From: CAVPGH01 sp046726955
Lineage (GTDB): Bacteria > Acidobacteriota > Vicinamibacteria > Fen-336
Reading direction: 5' to 3'
DNA: 6,575 nucleotides
Assembly: GCA_046726955.1 (NCBI GenBank)
Contig: JBKPBQ010000500.1
Location: 1 to 6,575 of the forward strand
In this document: in pieces, positions 1 to 5,654 of the stretch
How positions within the stretch are numbered: the stretch's first letter is position 1
Layout: every line of letters begins with the position of its first letter
The notes under the pieces: model-generated
The model's database searches: none
Seen by the model: only the letters and a program-made list of their open reading frames with translations
Told to the model about the DNA's origin: nothing
Program-made: the position numbers and the translations under genes

Positions 1-345
1 GGCGAGAAGACAGCCGAGAGCGCCGTCCACCCACTCGAAGGCTCCGTAATCACGCACGCCATCCCAGACGCCGTCACGATAGACACCGTTCGTTGGAGGC
101 GTCGGATCGGCGGCCCGGCCGGCGCCGTCGAGACCGAAGAGCTTCAGATCGTAGAGCCGACGGCCGTCGGCATCGCCCAGAGCTTCATAGGCGGCGCTGA
201 TCATCTTGAACCGCTCCCCGGCCTCGGGATCGCCGGGGTTTCGGTCGGGGTGGTGCTTCTTCGCCAGCCGCCGGTAGGCCCGCTTGATCGCGACTTGAGT
301 CGCGTCACGTCGTAGCCCCAGAACCTCATAGTGGTCGATGACCAC
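1..345 (-). CDS. J-domain (DnaJ-like) protein, 3' end outside window
   Basis: Partial gene: 115 codons are visible and no stop is reached before the window edge. The N-terminus reads as a classical J domain: the HYEVLGL opening, a basic helix II (IKRAYRRLAKK), the HPD tripeptide at residues 32-34, and FKMISAAYEAL in helix III, ending near residue 70. J domains stimulate ATP hydrolysis by DnaK-type Hsp70. The Gly/Phe-rich linker of true DnaJ does not follow. Instead there is a short Pro/Gly/Asp/Trp-containing stretch, so this is more likely a J-domain co-chaperone of another type than DnaJ itself. The GTG start is chosen because the J domain begins at once and a strong GGGGAGG ribosome site lies 4 nt upstream. 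It starts 11 nt after the mutY stop, so it is probably the last visible operon member. About a quarter of its codons end in A or T, more than in the neighbouring genes. The partner Hsp70 and the C-terminal domain are unknown. Confidence 0.88.
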   Translation of the reverse strand, partial: MVIDHYEVLGLRRDATQVAIKRAYRRLAKKHHPDRNPGDPEAGERFKMISAAYEALGDADGRRLYDLKLFGLDGAGRAADPTPPTNGVYRDGVWDGVRDYGAFEWVDGALGCLLA

Positions 346-349
346 GCGT

Positions 350-356
350 CCTCCCC
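350..356 (-). promoter_or_regulatory. Shine-Dalgarno for the J-domain gene
   Basis: The minus strand reads GGGGAGG, 4 nt before the GTG at 345. It lies wholly between the mutY stop (357-359) and this start. It decides the start codon, since no ATG is present near the beginning of the J domain. Confidence 0.7.
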
Positions 357-1430
357 TTAGTCCAGGTCCAGGGGGATCTGGGGGGCGAGGAGGCCCTTTA
401 CCAACTTCCGGGTCATCGACGACACGGGCAGCGAGCTGAGCTCGTCGGGGCGCACCCACGCGTAGCGGTCGGGGTCGCGGGGCGGGAGGCTCCGCAGGCG
501 CGAGCGGTAGCCCTCCAGACGGATGCGCCTGAACGTGATGGCGTGGCGCGCGCGCACCGCGAGCGAGCCGGGGAGCACGTCGAGCCCGTGCCGGTCGCGC
601 AGCTCGCGCGCGAGATCGGGACGACCGCGCGATTCGAGCGAGGTCTGCGGAACTTCCCACATCCGGCCCATGAGACGCCCCTCTCCGCGGCGCACGAGCA
701 GGACCTTGCCCTGCCGCTCGATGAGGGCGGCGGCAACCGTCACGTCGACGCTCGCCCGCCGCGCGCGGCCTTCGGGCAGCGCGTCCACGAGGCCGAGGGC
801 GAGGGCGCGGCACGACGACCGGATGGGGCAGGCGGCGCACGCGGGTGATCGCGGCGTGCAGACGGTGGCGCCCAGCTCCATGAGCGCCTGGTTCCAGTCG
901 CCGGGACGGTCGCTCTCGAGCTGCTGCTCGGCGAGGTTGTAGTAGGGCGCGTCCTTCTGCCAGGACTCGCCGCGCAGGGCGAAGAGGCGCGACAGCACGC
1001 GGCGGACGTTCCCGTCTACGACCGGCAGCGGCAGGTTGTGGGCGATCGAGAGGATGGCGCTCGCCGTGTAGAGCCCGACGCCGGGGACGGCGAGGGCCGC
1101 CTCGAGCGTGCGCGGGAAGCGCCCGTCGTGCCGTTCCACCACGTGCCGCGCCCCGCGGTGGAGGTTGCGGGCCCGGTGGTAGTAGCCGAGGCCCGACCAG
1201 GCGGCGAGCACGTCCTCCTCCTTCGCGCACGCGAGGTCGCCGAGAGTCGGGAAGCGGGCGAGGAACGAGTCGAAGTAGGGGGCCGCGGTCTTGACCGTGG
1301 TCTGCTGCAGCATGACCTCGGAGAGCCAGATCCGATAGGGATCGCGGGTGCGGCGCCAGGGCAGGTCGCGCTTGTTGCGGTCATACCAGCCGAGGAGCGA
1401 CCGGTGCAGGGCGGACGGGCGCGTCCTCAA
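357..1430 (-). CDS. mutY: A/G-specific adenine DNA glycosylase MutY
   Basis: MutY removes adenine mispaired with 8-oxoguanine and starts base-excision repair. Assuming the TTG start the protein is 357 residues, normal for the family. Visible signatures are LPWR near residue 23; the catalytic Glu38 in SEVMLQQT; GLGYYHRARNL at 80-90; the helix-hairpin-helix VPGVGLYTA at 115-123; the catalytic Asp139 in VVDGNVRRVL; and the 4Fe-4S cysteines 191, 198, 201 and 207, spaced C-X6-C-X2-C-X5-C. Residues ~228-345 form the NUDIX-like C-terminal domain that reads 8-oxoG, ending in the typical LPVSSMTRKLVKGL helix. The usual FSH loop is not intact: the region reads HAITFRRIRL (296-305). The frame stays open far upstream through murA, so it does not define the start. 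TTG at 1430 is chosen because it overlaps the murA stop as TTGA and has GAGAGG 5 nt upstream. No ATG or GTG precedes the conserved region closely. Function is secure; the exact start is likely but not certain. Confidence 0.95.
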   Translation of the reverse strand: MRTRPSALHRSLLGWYDRNKRDLPWRRTRDPYRIWLSEVMLQQTTVKTAAPYFDSFLARFPTLGDLACAKEEDVLAAWSGLGYYHRARNLHRGARHVVERHDGRFPRTLEAALAVPGVGLYTASAILSIAHNLPLPVVDGNVRRVLSRLFALRGESWQKDAPYYNLAEQQLESDRPGDWNQALMELGATVCTPRSPACAACPIRSSCRALALGLVDALPEGRARRASVDVTVAAALIERQGKVLLVRRGEGRLMGRMWEVPQTSLESRGRPDLARELRDRHGLDVLPGSLAVRARHAITFRRIRLEGYRSRLRSLPPRDPDRYAWVRPDELSSLPVSSMTRKLVKGLLAPQIPLDLD

Positions 1431-2680
1431 CCGATCCTCTCGATGTCCGCCCCCAGGCCGCGGAGCTTCTCGTCGATGCGGTAGTAGCCACGGTCGAGGT
1501 GGTAGACGCGGTCGACGACGGTCTCTCCGCTTGCGCCGAGCCCGGCGAGGACGAGGCACGCGGAAGCTCGCAGGTCGGTGGCCATCGTCTGCGCACCACT
1601 GAGCGGGGTCGGGCCCGTGACGACGGCGGTGCGTCCGTCGGCCTTGACCTGCGCGCCCATCCGCTGCAGCTCCGCCACGTGCATGTAGCGGTTCTCGAAG
1701 ATCGACTCCGTGATCGTGCTCGTCCCGGTGGCCTGGGTCACGAGCGCCATGTACTGGGCCTGCATGTCGGTGGGGAAGCCGGGGTGGGGAAGCGTCGTGA
1801 CGCTCGCCGCCTTGAGCGCGCGGGGAGCGCGCACGCGCAGGTTGTCCGGACCTTCCTCGATCCGGACGCCCGTCTCCCGCAACTTCTCGAGCACCGCCTT
1901 GAGGTGCGGGGGGCGGCAGTCGCGGATCTCGATATCGCCGCCCGCCATGGCACACGCGGCCACGAAGGTCCCGGTCTCGATGCGGTCCGGGATCACCCTG
2001 TGCTGCGCACCCCGGAGCGCGGGCTTGCCCTCGATGCAGATCGTCGGAGTGCCCGCCCCCTCGACGTGCGCTCCCATGGCGGTGAGCAGCTCCGCGAGGT
2101 CCTCGATCTCGGGCTCGGCGGCGGCGTTGCGCACGACGGTCCGGCCCTCCGCGCGCGCGGCCGCCATCATGATGTTCTCGGTGCCGGTGACCGTCGAGGT
2201 GTCGAAGTAGATCTCGGCGCCGCGGAGCCGCTCCGCCCGCGCTTCCACGTAGCCGTGCTCGACGGTTATCGCGGCTCCCATCTTCTCGAGGGCGGCGAGG
2301 TGCAGGTTGATGGGCCGGGCCCCGATCGCACAGCCGCCGGGGAGGGAGACCCGGGCCCGGCCTTCGCGAGCGAGCAGAGGTCCCAGGACGAGCACGGAGG
2401 CGCGCATCGTCTTCACGAGGTCGTAGGGCGCCTCCACGGAGGTGAGGTCCTTCGCCCGCACCTCCGCGACGCCTCCCACACGGAGCTCCGTCTGCGCGCC
2501 GAGGGCGCCGAGCACGCGGGCCATCGTCCGGATGTCCCGGACCTCGGGCACGTTGCGGAGGACGACGGCCTCGTCGGTGAGCAGCGCCGCGCAGAGCGCG
2601 GGGAGCGAGGCGTTCTTCGCCCCCGAGATCCGCACGGTCCCCTCGAGGGGCCGGCCTCCCACCACCCTGATCTTGTCCAC
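1427..2680 (-). CDS. murA: UDP-N-acetylglucosamine 1-carboxyvinyltransferase MurA
   Basis: MurA transfers enolpyruvate from phosphoenolpyruvate to UDP-GlcNAc in the cytoplasm, the first committed step of peptidoglycan synthesis. The 417-residue length is typical. The start MDKIRVVGGRPLEGTVRISGAKNA matches the family closely. Lys22 and Asn23 sit in SGAKNA. The fosfomycin-reactive cysteine is Cys117 in LPGGCAIGARP, so the Cys-to-Asp change that gives intrinsic fosfomycin resistance in some lineages is absent. Asp305 lies in FPTDMQAQ and Arg397 in LDRGYYRIDEKL, both at the canonical numbers. The GTG start at 2680 aligns exactly with the family N-terminus, although its ribosome site is weak. It begins 48 nt after the prmC stop. 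Its TGA overlaps the mutY TTG by 4 nt counting both codons. Only one murA is visible here; whether a paralogue exists cannot be told. Confidence 0.98.
   Translation of the reverse strand: MDKIRVVGGRPLEGTVRISGAKNASLPALCAALLTDEAVVLRNVPEVRDIRTMARVLGALGAQTELRVGGVAEVRAKDLTSVEAPYDLVKTMRASVLVLGPLLAREGRARVSLPGGCAIGARPINLHLAALEKMGAAITVEHGYVEARAERLRGAEIYFDTSTVTGTENIMMAAARAEGRTVVRNAAAEPEIEDLAELLTAMGAHVEGAGTPTICIEGKPALRGAQHRVIPDRIETGTFVAACAMAGGDIEIRDCRPPHLKAVLEKLRETGVRIEEGPDNLRVRAPRALKAASVTTLPHPGFPTDMQAQYMALVTQATGTSTITESIFENRYMHVAELQRMGAQVKADGRTAVVTGPTPLSGAQTMATDLRASACLVLAGLGASGETVVDRVYHLDRGYYRIDEKLRGLGADIERIG
1436..1441 (-). promoter_or_regulatory. Shine-Dalgarno for mutY inside the end of murA
   Basis: The minus strand reads GAGAGG within the last codons of murA (Glu-Arg), 5 nt before the TTG at 1430. 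Together with the TTGA stop/start overlap it suggests that ribosomes ending murA re-initiate on mutY. It is the main support for the non-ATG start. Confidence 0.6.
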
Positions 2681-2728
2681 CTGGATCCAGTCTAAGTCGG
2701 GAGCGGAAGGCGCGGGTAGAGGCCGGTG

Positions 2729-3574
2729 TCAGGTCGCTCGAGCCACGACCGTCCGTGGTATTCCCTGCAGATCGGAGAGGACGCGGACGACGTGCAGCCC
2801 CGCGGACTCGCACGCACGCACGACTTCCGCCTCCTGGCCCGCACCCATCTCGAGGACGAGGAAGCCGCCCGGCTTCAGGACGTCGGCGGCCGCCGCGGCC
2901 AGGCGCGCGTAGAGAGCGGCGGGACCGCCGGGCGGAAAGAGGGCCAGTCGCGGCTCGTGGTCGTGGACCTCGGGAGGAAGAGGATCGGTTTCCTCGACGT
3001 ACGGCGGGTTGCTGGCCACGAGGTCGACGCGGCCGGCGAGGTGCCGGACCGGCTCCAGGAGGTCGCCCTCGACGAGGCGCACTCGCTCGTCGAGGCCGAG
3101 GCGGGCGCGGTTGGTCGCGGCCACCTGAAGCGCCTCGGGGGAGATGTCGGTGGCCACGACGGTCGCCGCGGGCAGCTCCGCGGCCAGGGACAGCGCGATG
3201 CAGCCGCTGCCCGTGCCCACGTCCACGAGGAGCGGGCGGTCCACGCCACGCAGGAGATCGAGCGAGGCCTCGACGATCAGCTCCGTCTCCGGCCGCGGGA
3301 TGAGCACGTCCGGCGTCACCACGAACTCGTGCTTCCAGAACCACTGGCGGCCCGTGAGGTGCTGGAGGGGCTTGCGCGTCGCCCGCTCGTCGACGAGCGC
3401 GCGGAACCGGGCCTCCGCGGCGGGATCTACCGTGCTCTTGGCCTCGGTCACGATCCGTGCCCTGTCCCACTCGAGCATGTGCCGCAGGAGCAGCTCGGCG
3501 TCCAGCTCGGGAGAGGGGACGCCCGCGGCGCGCAGCCGAGCGGCCGCCTGGTCGAGGATCTCGCTGATGGTCAT
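2729..3574 (-). CDS. prmC: Peptide chain release factor N5-glutamine methyltransferase PrmC
   Basis: PrmC (HemK) methylates the glutamine of the GGQ motif in class I release factors, using S-adenosylmethionine, which raises termination efficiency. The 281-residue protein has the N-terminal helical release-factor-binding domain (about 1-85), the linker LIPRPETE (91-98), SAM-binding motif I DVGTGSGCIALSLA (118-131), an acidic motif II residue in ATDISPEAL (141-149), and the signature NPPY at 189-192, which binds the substrate glutamine. The ATG at 3574 gives the usual start, MTISEILDQAAARL. No good Shine-Dalgarno precedes it, and the prfA stop lies 28 nt upstream. Being directly after prfA, whose product is its substrate, supports the PrmC assignment over the related PrmB. 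The TGA is followed by 48 nt before murA. Confidence 0.97.
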   Translation of the reverse strand: MTISEILDQAAARLRAAGVPSPELDAELLLRHMLEWDRARIVTEAKSTVDPAAEARFRALVDERATRKPLQHLTGRQWFWKHEFVVTPDVLIPRPETELIVEASLDLLRGVDRPLLVDVGTGSGCIALSLAAELPAATVVATDISPEALQVAATNRARLGLDERVRLVEGDLLEPVRHLAGRVDLVASNPPYVEETDPLPPEVHDHEPRLALFPPGGPAALYARLAAAAADVLKPGGFLVLEMGAGQEAEVVRACESAGLHVVRVLSDLQGIPRTVVARAT

Positions 3575-3602
3575 GGCCGCGCCGATGAGTGCGGCTTCCT
3601 TG

Positions 3603-4688
3603 CTATCGGACGGCGGGTTCCTTGAGCCTCTCGGCCTGGTTGTGGGCGACGAGGGCGTTCAGGATCTCCTCGAGGTCCCCGTCCAGCACGTCCTGCAGGC
3701 GGTGGAGCGTGAGCCCGATCCGGTGGTCGGTCACGCGGGCCTGCTGGAAGTTGTAGGTGCGGATCTTCTCCGAGCGGTCGCCGGAGCCGACTTGGCTCTT
3801 CCGGTCGCTCGCGATCGCCTTCTGCTGCTCCGCGAGCGCCACTTCGTAGAGCCGCGCGCGCAGGACCTTGAGCGCCTTCTCGCGGTTCTTGATCTGGCTC
3901 TTCTCGTCCTGGCAGGAGACGACAGTGTTCGTGGGGAGGTGCGTGATCCGCACCGCGGAGTAGGTCGTGTTGACGCTCTGGCCGCCGGGGCCGGACGAGC
4001 AGAAGGTGTCGATTCGGAGGTCCTTGGGATCGATCTTGACGTCCACGTCCTCGGCCTCCGGGAGGACGGCGACGGTGATCGCGGAGGTGTGGATGCGGCC
4101 CGACGCCTCGGTGGCGGGCACGCGCTGCACGCGGTGGACGCCGCTCTCGAAGCGGAGCTTCGAGTAGACGCGGTCGCCCTCGACCATGGCGATCACCTCC
4201 TTGAGCCCGCCTTGGCCGGTGCGGTTCATGGAGACGACGTCCATCTTCCAGCCCTGGCGCTCCGCGAAGCGCGAGTACATGCGGAAGACCTCGGCCGCGA
4301 AGAGCGCGGCCTCGTCACCCCCGGTGCCCGCGCGGATCTCGAGGAGAACGTTCTTGTCGTCGTTCGGGTCCTTGGGCACGAGAAGGGGCGGGATCTCCGC
4401 GTCCAGGCTGTCGCGCCGGGCCTCGAGCGAGCGCAGCTCCTCGTGGGCGAGCTCGCGGAGCTCCGGATCGGATTCGGCGCGCACCATCTCCTGGACTTTC
4501 GTGAGCTCCTGGAGGGTATCCTTGTAGGCGCGGTAGCGCTCCACGATGGGGGCGATCTCCTTCGACTCCTTGGCAAGCTTCTGGTATGTCGCGGGGTCCT
4601 GGACCACGGCCGGGTCCGACATCTGTCCCTCCACGACACCGAAGCGGGCCTCGATCTCGCGGAGCTTCTGGAAGGTGATCGCGTCCAT
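3603..4688 (-). CDS. prfA: Peptide chain release factor 1 (RF1)
   Basis: RF1 recognises UAA and UAG in the ribosomal A site and triggers peptidyl-tRNA hydrolysis. The 361-residue protein has the coiled N-terminal domain, the LEIRAGTGGDEAALFA segment (116-131), the codon-reading tripeptide PAT at 191-193, which marks RF1 rather than RF2, and the catalytic GGQ at 235-237 in SSGPGGQSVNTTYSAVR. It is followed by the C-terminal SCQDEKSQIKNREKA segment. Gln237 is the expected methylation target of the PrmC encoded just downstream. The gene's own stop is TAG, an RF1 codon. The ATG at 4688 is 12 nt after the rpmE stop. That spacer is C-rich and offers no real ribosome site, so translation may depend on coupling to rpmE. 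Length and N-terminus fit the family, and there is no sign of a programmed frameshift (an RF2 trait). Confidence 0.98.
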   Translation of the reverse strand: MDAITFQKLREIEARFGVVEGQMSDPAVVQDPATYQKLAKESKEIAPIVERYRAYKDTLQELTKVQEMVRAESDPELRELAHEELRSLEARRDSLDAEIPPLLVPKDPNDDKNVLLEIRAGTGGDEAALFAAEVFRMYSRFAERQGWKMDVVSMNRTGQGGLKEVIAMVEGDRVYSKLRFESGVHRVQRVPATEASGRIHTSAITVAVLPEAEDVDVKIDPKDLRIDTFCSSGPGGQSVNTTYSAVRITHLPTNTVVSCQDEKSQIKNREKALKVLRARLYEVALAEQQKAIASDRKSQVGSGDRSEKIRTYNFQQARVTDHRIGLTLHRLQDVLDGDLEEILNALVAHNQAERLKEPAVR

Positions 4689-4700
4689 GGGGGGCGCTCG

Positions 4701-4925
4701 TCAGGCCTTGGGAGCGGCCTCCTTGTTGCGCGTGCCGTACTTGCGGGTGAAGCGCTCGACGCGGCCGGCGGCGTCGATGAGCTTCTGCTTGCCCGTGAAG
4801 AACGGGTGGCAGCTCGAGCAGATCTCGAGCCGCATCTCCTTCTTGGTGGAGCGCGTCGTCCAGGTCGCCCCGCAGGCGCAGTGGACGGTCGTGGTCACGT
4901 ACTCGGGGTGAATGCCAGGCTTCAT
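4701..4925 (-). CDS. rpmE: 50S ribosomal protein L31, zinc-binding type
   Basis: A 74-residue protein that begins MKPGIHPEYVTTTVHC. It carries the zinc-ligand cysteines 16, 18, 36 and 39 (C-X-C and C-X2-C) and the family signature CHPFFTGKQKLIDAAGRVERF. The four cysteines make it the zinc-containing L31 form rather than the cysteine-free paralogue RpmE2 used under zinc limitation. L31 sits at the bridge between the large and small ribosomal subunits. The short basic/alanine tail after KYGTRN is not conserved. The ATG start has GAGGAG 5 nt upstream, the clearest ribosome site in the operon. The gene is first in the minus-strand operon and lies behind a promoter-like sequence. Confidence 0.98.
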   Translation of the reverse strand: MKPGIHPEYVTTTVHCACGATWTTRSTKKEMRLEICSSCHPFFTGKQKLIDAAGRVERFTRKYGTRNKEAAPKA

Positions 4926-4930
4926 GGATG

Positions 4931-4936
4931 CTCCTC
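4931..4936 (-). promoter_or_regulatory. Shine-Dalgarno for rpmE
   Basis: GAGGAG on the minus strand, 5 nt before the ATG at 4925. It is a strong match to the anti-Shine-Dalgarno, as expected for a highly translated ribosomal protein. Confidence 0.75.
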
Positions 4937-4939
4937 GAC

Positions 4940-4958
4940 GGGCCTCGGCGGTCGGCCC
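4940..4958 (-). promoter_or_regulatory. Small hairpin in the rpmE leader
   Basis: The perfect 5-bp arms GGGCC and GGCCC flank a 9-nt loop. The hairpin lies between the predicted transcription start and the rpmE ribosome site. It could be an autoregulatory or mRNA-stabilising structure. In DNA this GC-rich a 5-bp stem can arise by chance, so the role is speculative. Confidence 0.3.
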
Positions 4959-4967
4959 GAACTCTCA

Positions 4968-4997
4968 AGTATAGTCGTACCTGGAGTTTGACGGCAA
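4968..4997 (-). promoter_or_regulatory. Predicted sigma70-type promoter of the rpmE operon
   Basis: The minus strand has a -35 TTGCCG (4992-4997, 4 of 6 consensus), an 18-nt spacer and a -10 TATACT (4968-4973, 5 of 6 consensus). The -10 box stands out because AT-rich hexamers are rare in this DNA. Transcription would start near 4961, giving a leader of about 36 nt before rpmE. No promoter of similar quality was seen inside the operon. Confidence 0.6.
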
Positions 4998-5073
4998 GCC
5001 GGGCGCACCGTTACGTGGCGGAGGGTTAAACCTTGTCACGCGGGGCGGGTCGAACCCCGTGAGAGGACAGGGG

Positions 5074-5466
5074 ATGAGCGTTACGCCCTCCGACCTCGGC
5101 CTCCACGGCGCCGTCTACCTGCTGGATCGGCTGGGATACGGGCCGCGGCCGGGCCAGGCCCGGGAGATCCTCGACCAGGGGCTCGATCGCTGGGCTCGCG
5201 ACCAGCTCTCGCCCGGCCCGGACCCCGAGCTCGACACCCGCCTCGCCCCCCTCACGACACTCGGGTTCTCCGTCTCGCAGGTGCTCGACCTCTACGCCCG
5301 CGACCAGTCGTCCACCGGAGTGATCCTCGACCAGCTCGCCCTCGCCAAGATCCTCCGCGCCGTCCACGGAAAGAACCAGCTCGGAAGGCGCAACCGTCAA
5401 CGGCTTCCGCGCCTCGGCGGGCGCGGTCTAACGGTTCGGCGCGGCGGGCACGCCCAAGCAGCCTGA
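5074..5466 (+). pseudogene. Truncated DUF1800-family gene (N-terminal fragment)
   Basis: The reading frame starts at ATG 5074 (an in-frame GTG at 5059 is an alternative) and stops at TGA after 130 codons. Residues ~10-103 look like the start of DUF1800 proteins: HGAVYLLDRLGYGPRPGQAREILDQGLDRW, a DTRLAPLTTLG stretch, then LDQLALAKILRAVHGKNQL. In full members this helix leads into a motif like VDFWFNHFN and several hundred further residues. Here, from about 5383, the frame becomes Arg/Gly-rich with no family resemblance, and neither of the other two frames restores it. The likely event is a deletion or rearrangement just after KNQL. DUF1800 proteins are often secreted and paired with DUF1501 proteins; their function is not established. 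No signal peptide or DUF1501 partner is visible. A short functional protein is possible but less likely. The family call comes from remembered similarity and was not searched. Confidence 0.6.
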
Positions 5467-5486
5467 TGGTTCGTAACTGAAGTCGT

Positions 5487-5569
5487 ATGCCGGTTGGGGC
5501 GCGCGGCACTCGCTACGCGCGCTCCGGCCTGGGCGAGCCCGGCGCAAGCGCCGCGCTCGCCATCGGCAT
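5487..5569. repeat. 83-nt imperfect palindrome in the convergent intergenic gap
   Basis: The left arm 5487-5513 and right arm 5544-5569 are inverted copies. The outer 6 bp (ATGCCG/CGGCAT) are perfect, the next 7-8 nt mostly do not pair, and the inner 13-nt block (5501-5513 with 5544-5556) pairs at 11 of 13 positions. The 30-nt centre holds its own hairpin (GGGC-GA-GCCC, 5531-5540, flanked by GCC and GGC). The layout resembles REP-type intergenic elements or a large bidirectional terminator, but there is no T tract on either side. Only one copy is present in the window, so whether it is dispersed in the genome cannot be judged. Confidence 0.55.
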
Positions 5570-5581
5570 TCACCTTACAGT

Positions 5582-5604
5582 CGCGCGCTACCGCGAGGCG
5601 CGCG
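5582..5604. repeat. GC-rich hairpin downstream of the RND gene
   Basis: Perfect 7-bp arms CGCGCGC (5582-5588) and GCGCGCG (5598-5604) around a 9-nt loop. A second small perfect hairpin follows at 5610-5622 (GTCGT/ACGAC, 3-nt loop). Both lie within 75 nt after the stop of the minus-strand RND gene, where they could help end its transcription or protect its 3' end. The lack of a U-tract argues against a standard intrinsic terminator. Confidence 0.4.
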
Positions 5605-5654
5605 GGCCCGTCGTCACACGACTTCCCGCCCGAAACCCCAGGGCCCGTCTCGCT

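Larger units (their letters stand above)
5383..5654. other. Non-coding stretch between DUF1800 relic and RND gene
   Basis: From the point where family resemblance ends to the RND stop I find no credible gene on either strand; the open frames here are side effects of high GC. It holds the palindrome and hairpins listed separately, a short inverted repeat (GGAAG 5383-5387 with CTTCC 5404-5408), and a 9-nt direct repeat GGGCCCGTC at 5604-5612 and 5641-5649. The two flanking reading frames converge on it. Confidence 0.6.

Noticed and set aside
357..3470. A continuous 1,037-codon open frame spanning mutY, murA and most of prmC on the minus strand
   Set aside because: Only its last 357 codons (mutY) have protein-like content. 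The upstream part is Arg/Gly/Pro/Ala-rich, out of frame with murA and prmC, and exists because stop codons are rare at this GC content.
3144..4991. A 615-codon plus-strand open frame opposite prfA and rpmE, and similar long plus-strand frames opposite murA and the RND gene
   Set aside because: They are antisense images of well-supported genes, with low-complexity composition and no recognisable domain.
4988..5016. A plus-strand promoter for the DUF1800 relic: TTGACG at 4988-4993 with a -10 17 nt downstream
   Set aside because: The -35 is good, but the hexamer at the right distance (TTACGT) matches only 2 of 6 positions, and a better-placed AT-rich hexamer was not found.
5030..5110. GGTTCGACCC on the minus strand, resembling a tRNA T-arm
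   Set aside because: The flanking 5-bp stem has mismatches, and no D-arm, anticodon arm or matching acceptor strand is found in the adjoining ~75 nt.
5426..5499. GTCTAAC at 5426-5432 as the first core site of an integron attC, with GTTGGGG at 5493-5499 as its partner
   Set aside because: The second site breaks the GTTRRRY consensus at its last base, the inner parts do not form complementary arms, and no integrase or second cassette is present.
5493..5654. Small plus-strand reading frames in the convergent gap
   Set aside because: They have no ribosome site, no recognisable protein features, and overlap the palindromes; composition alone explains them.
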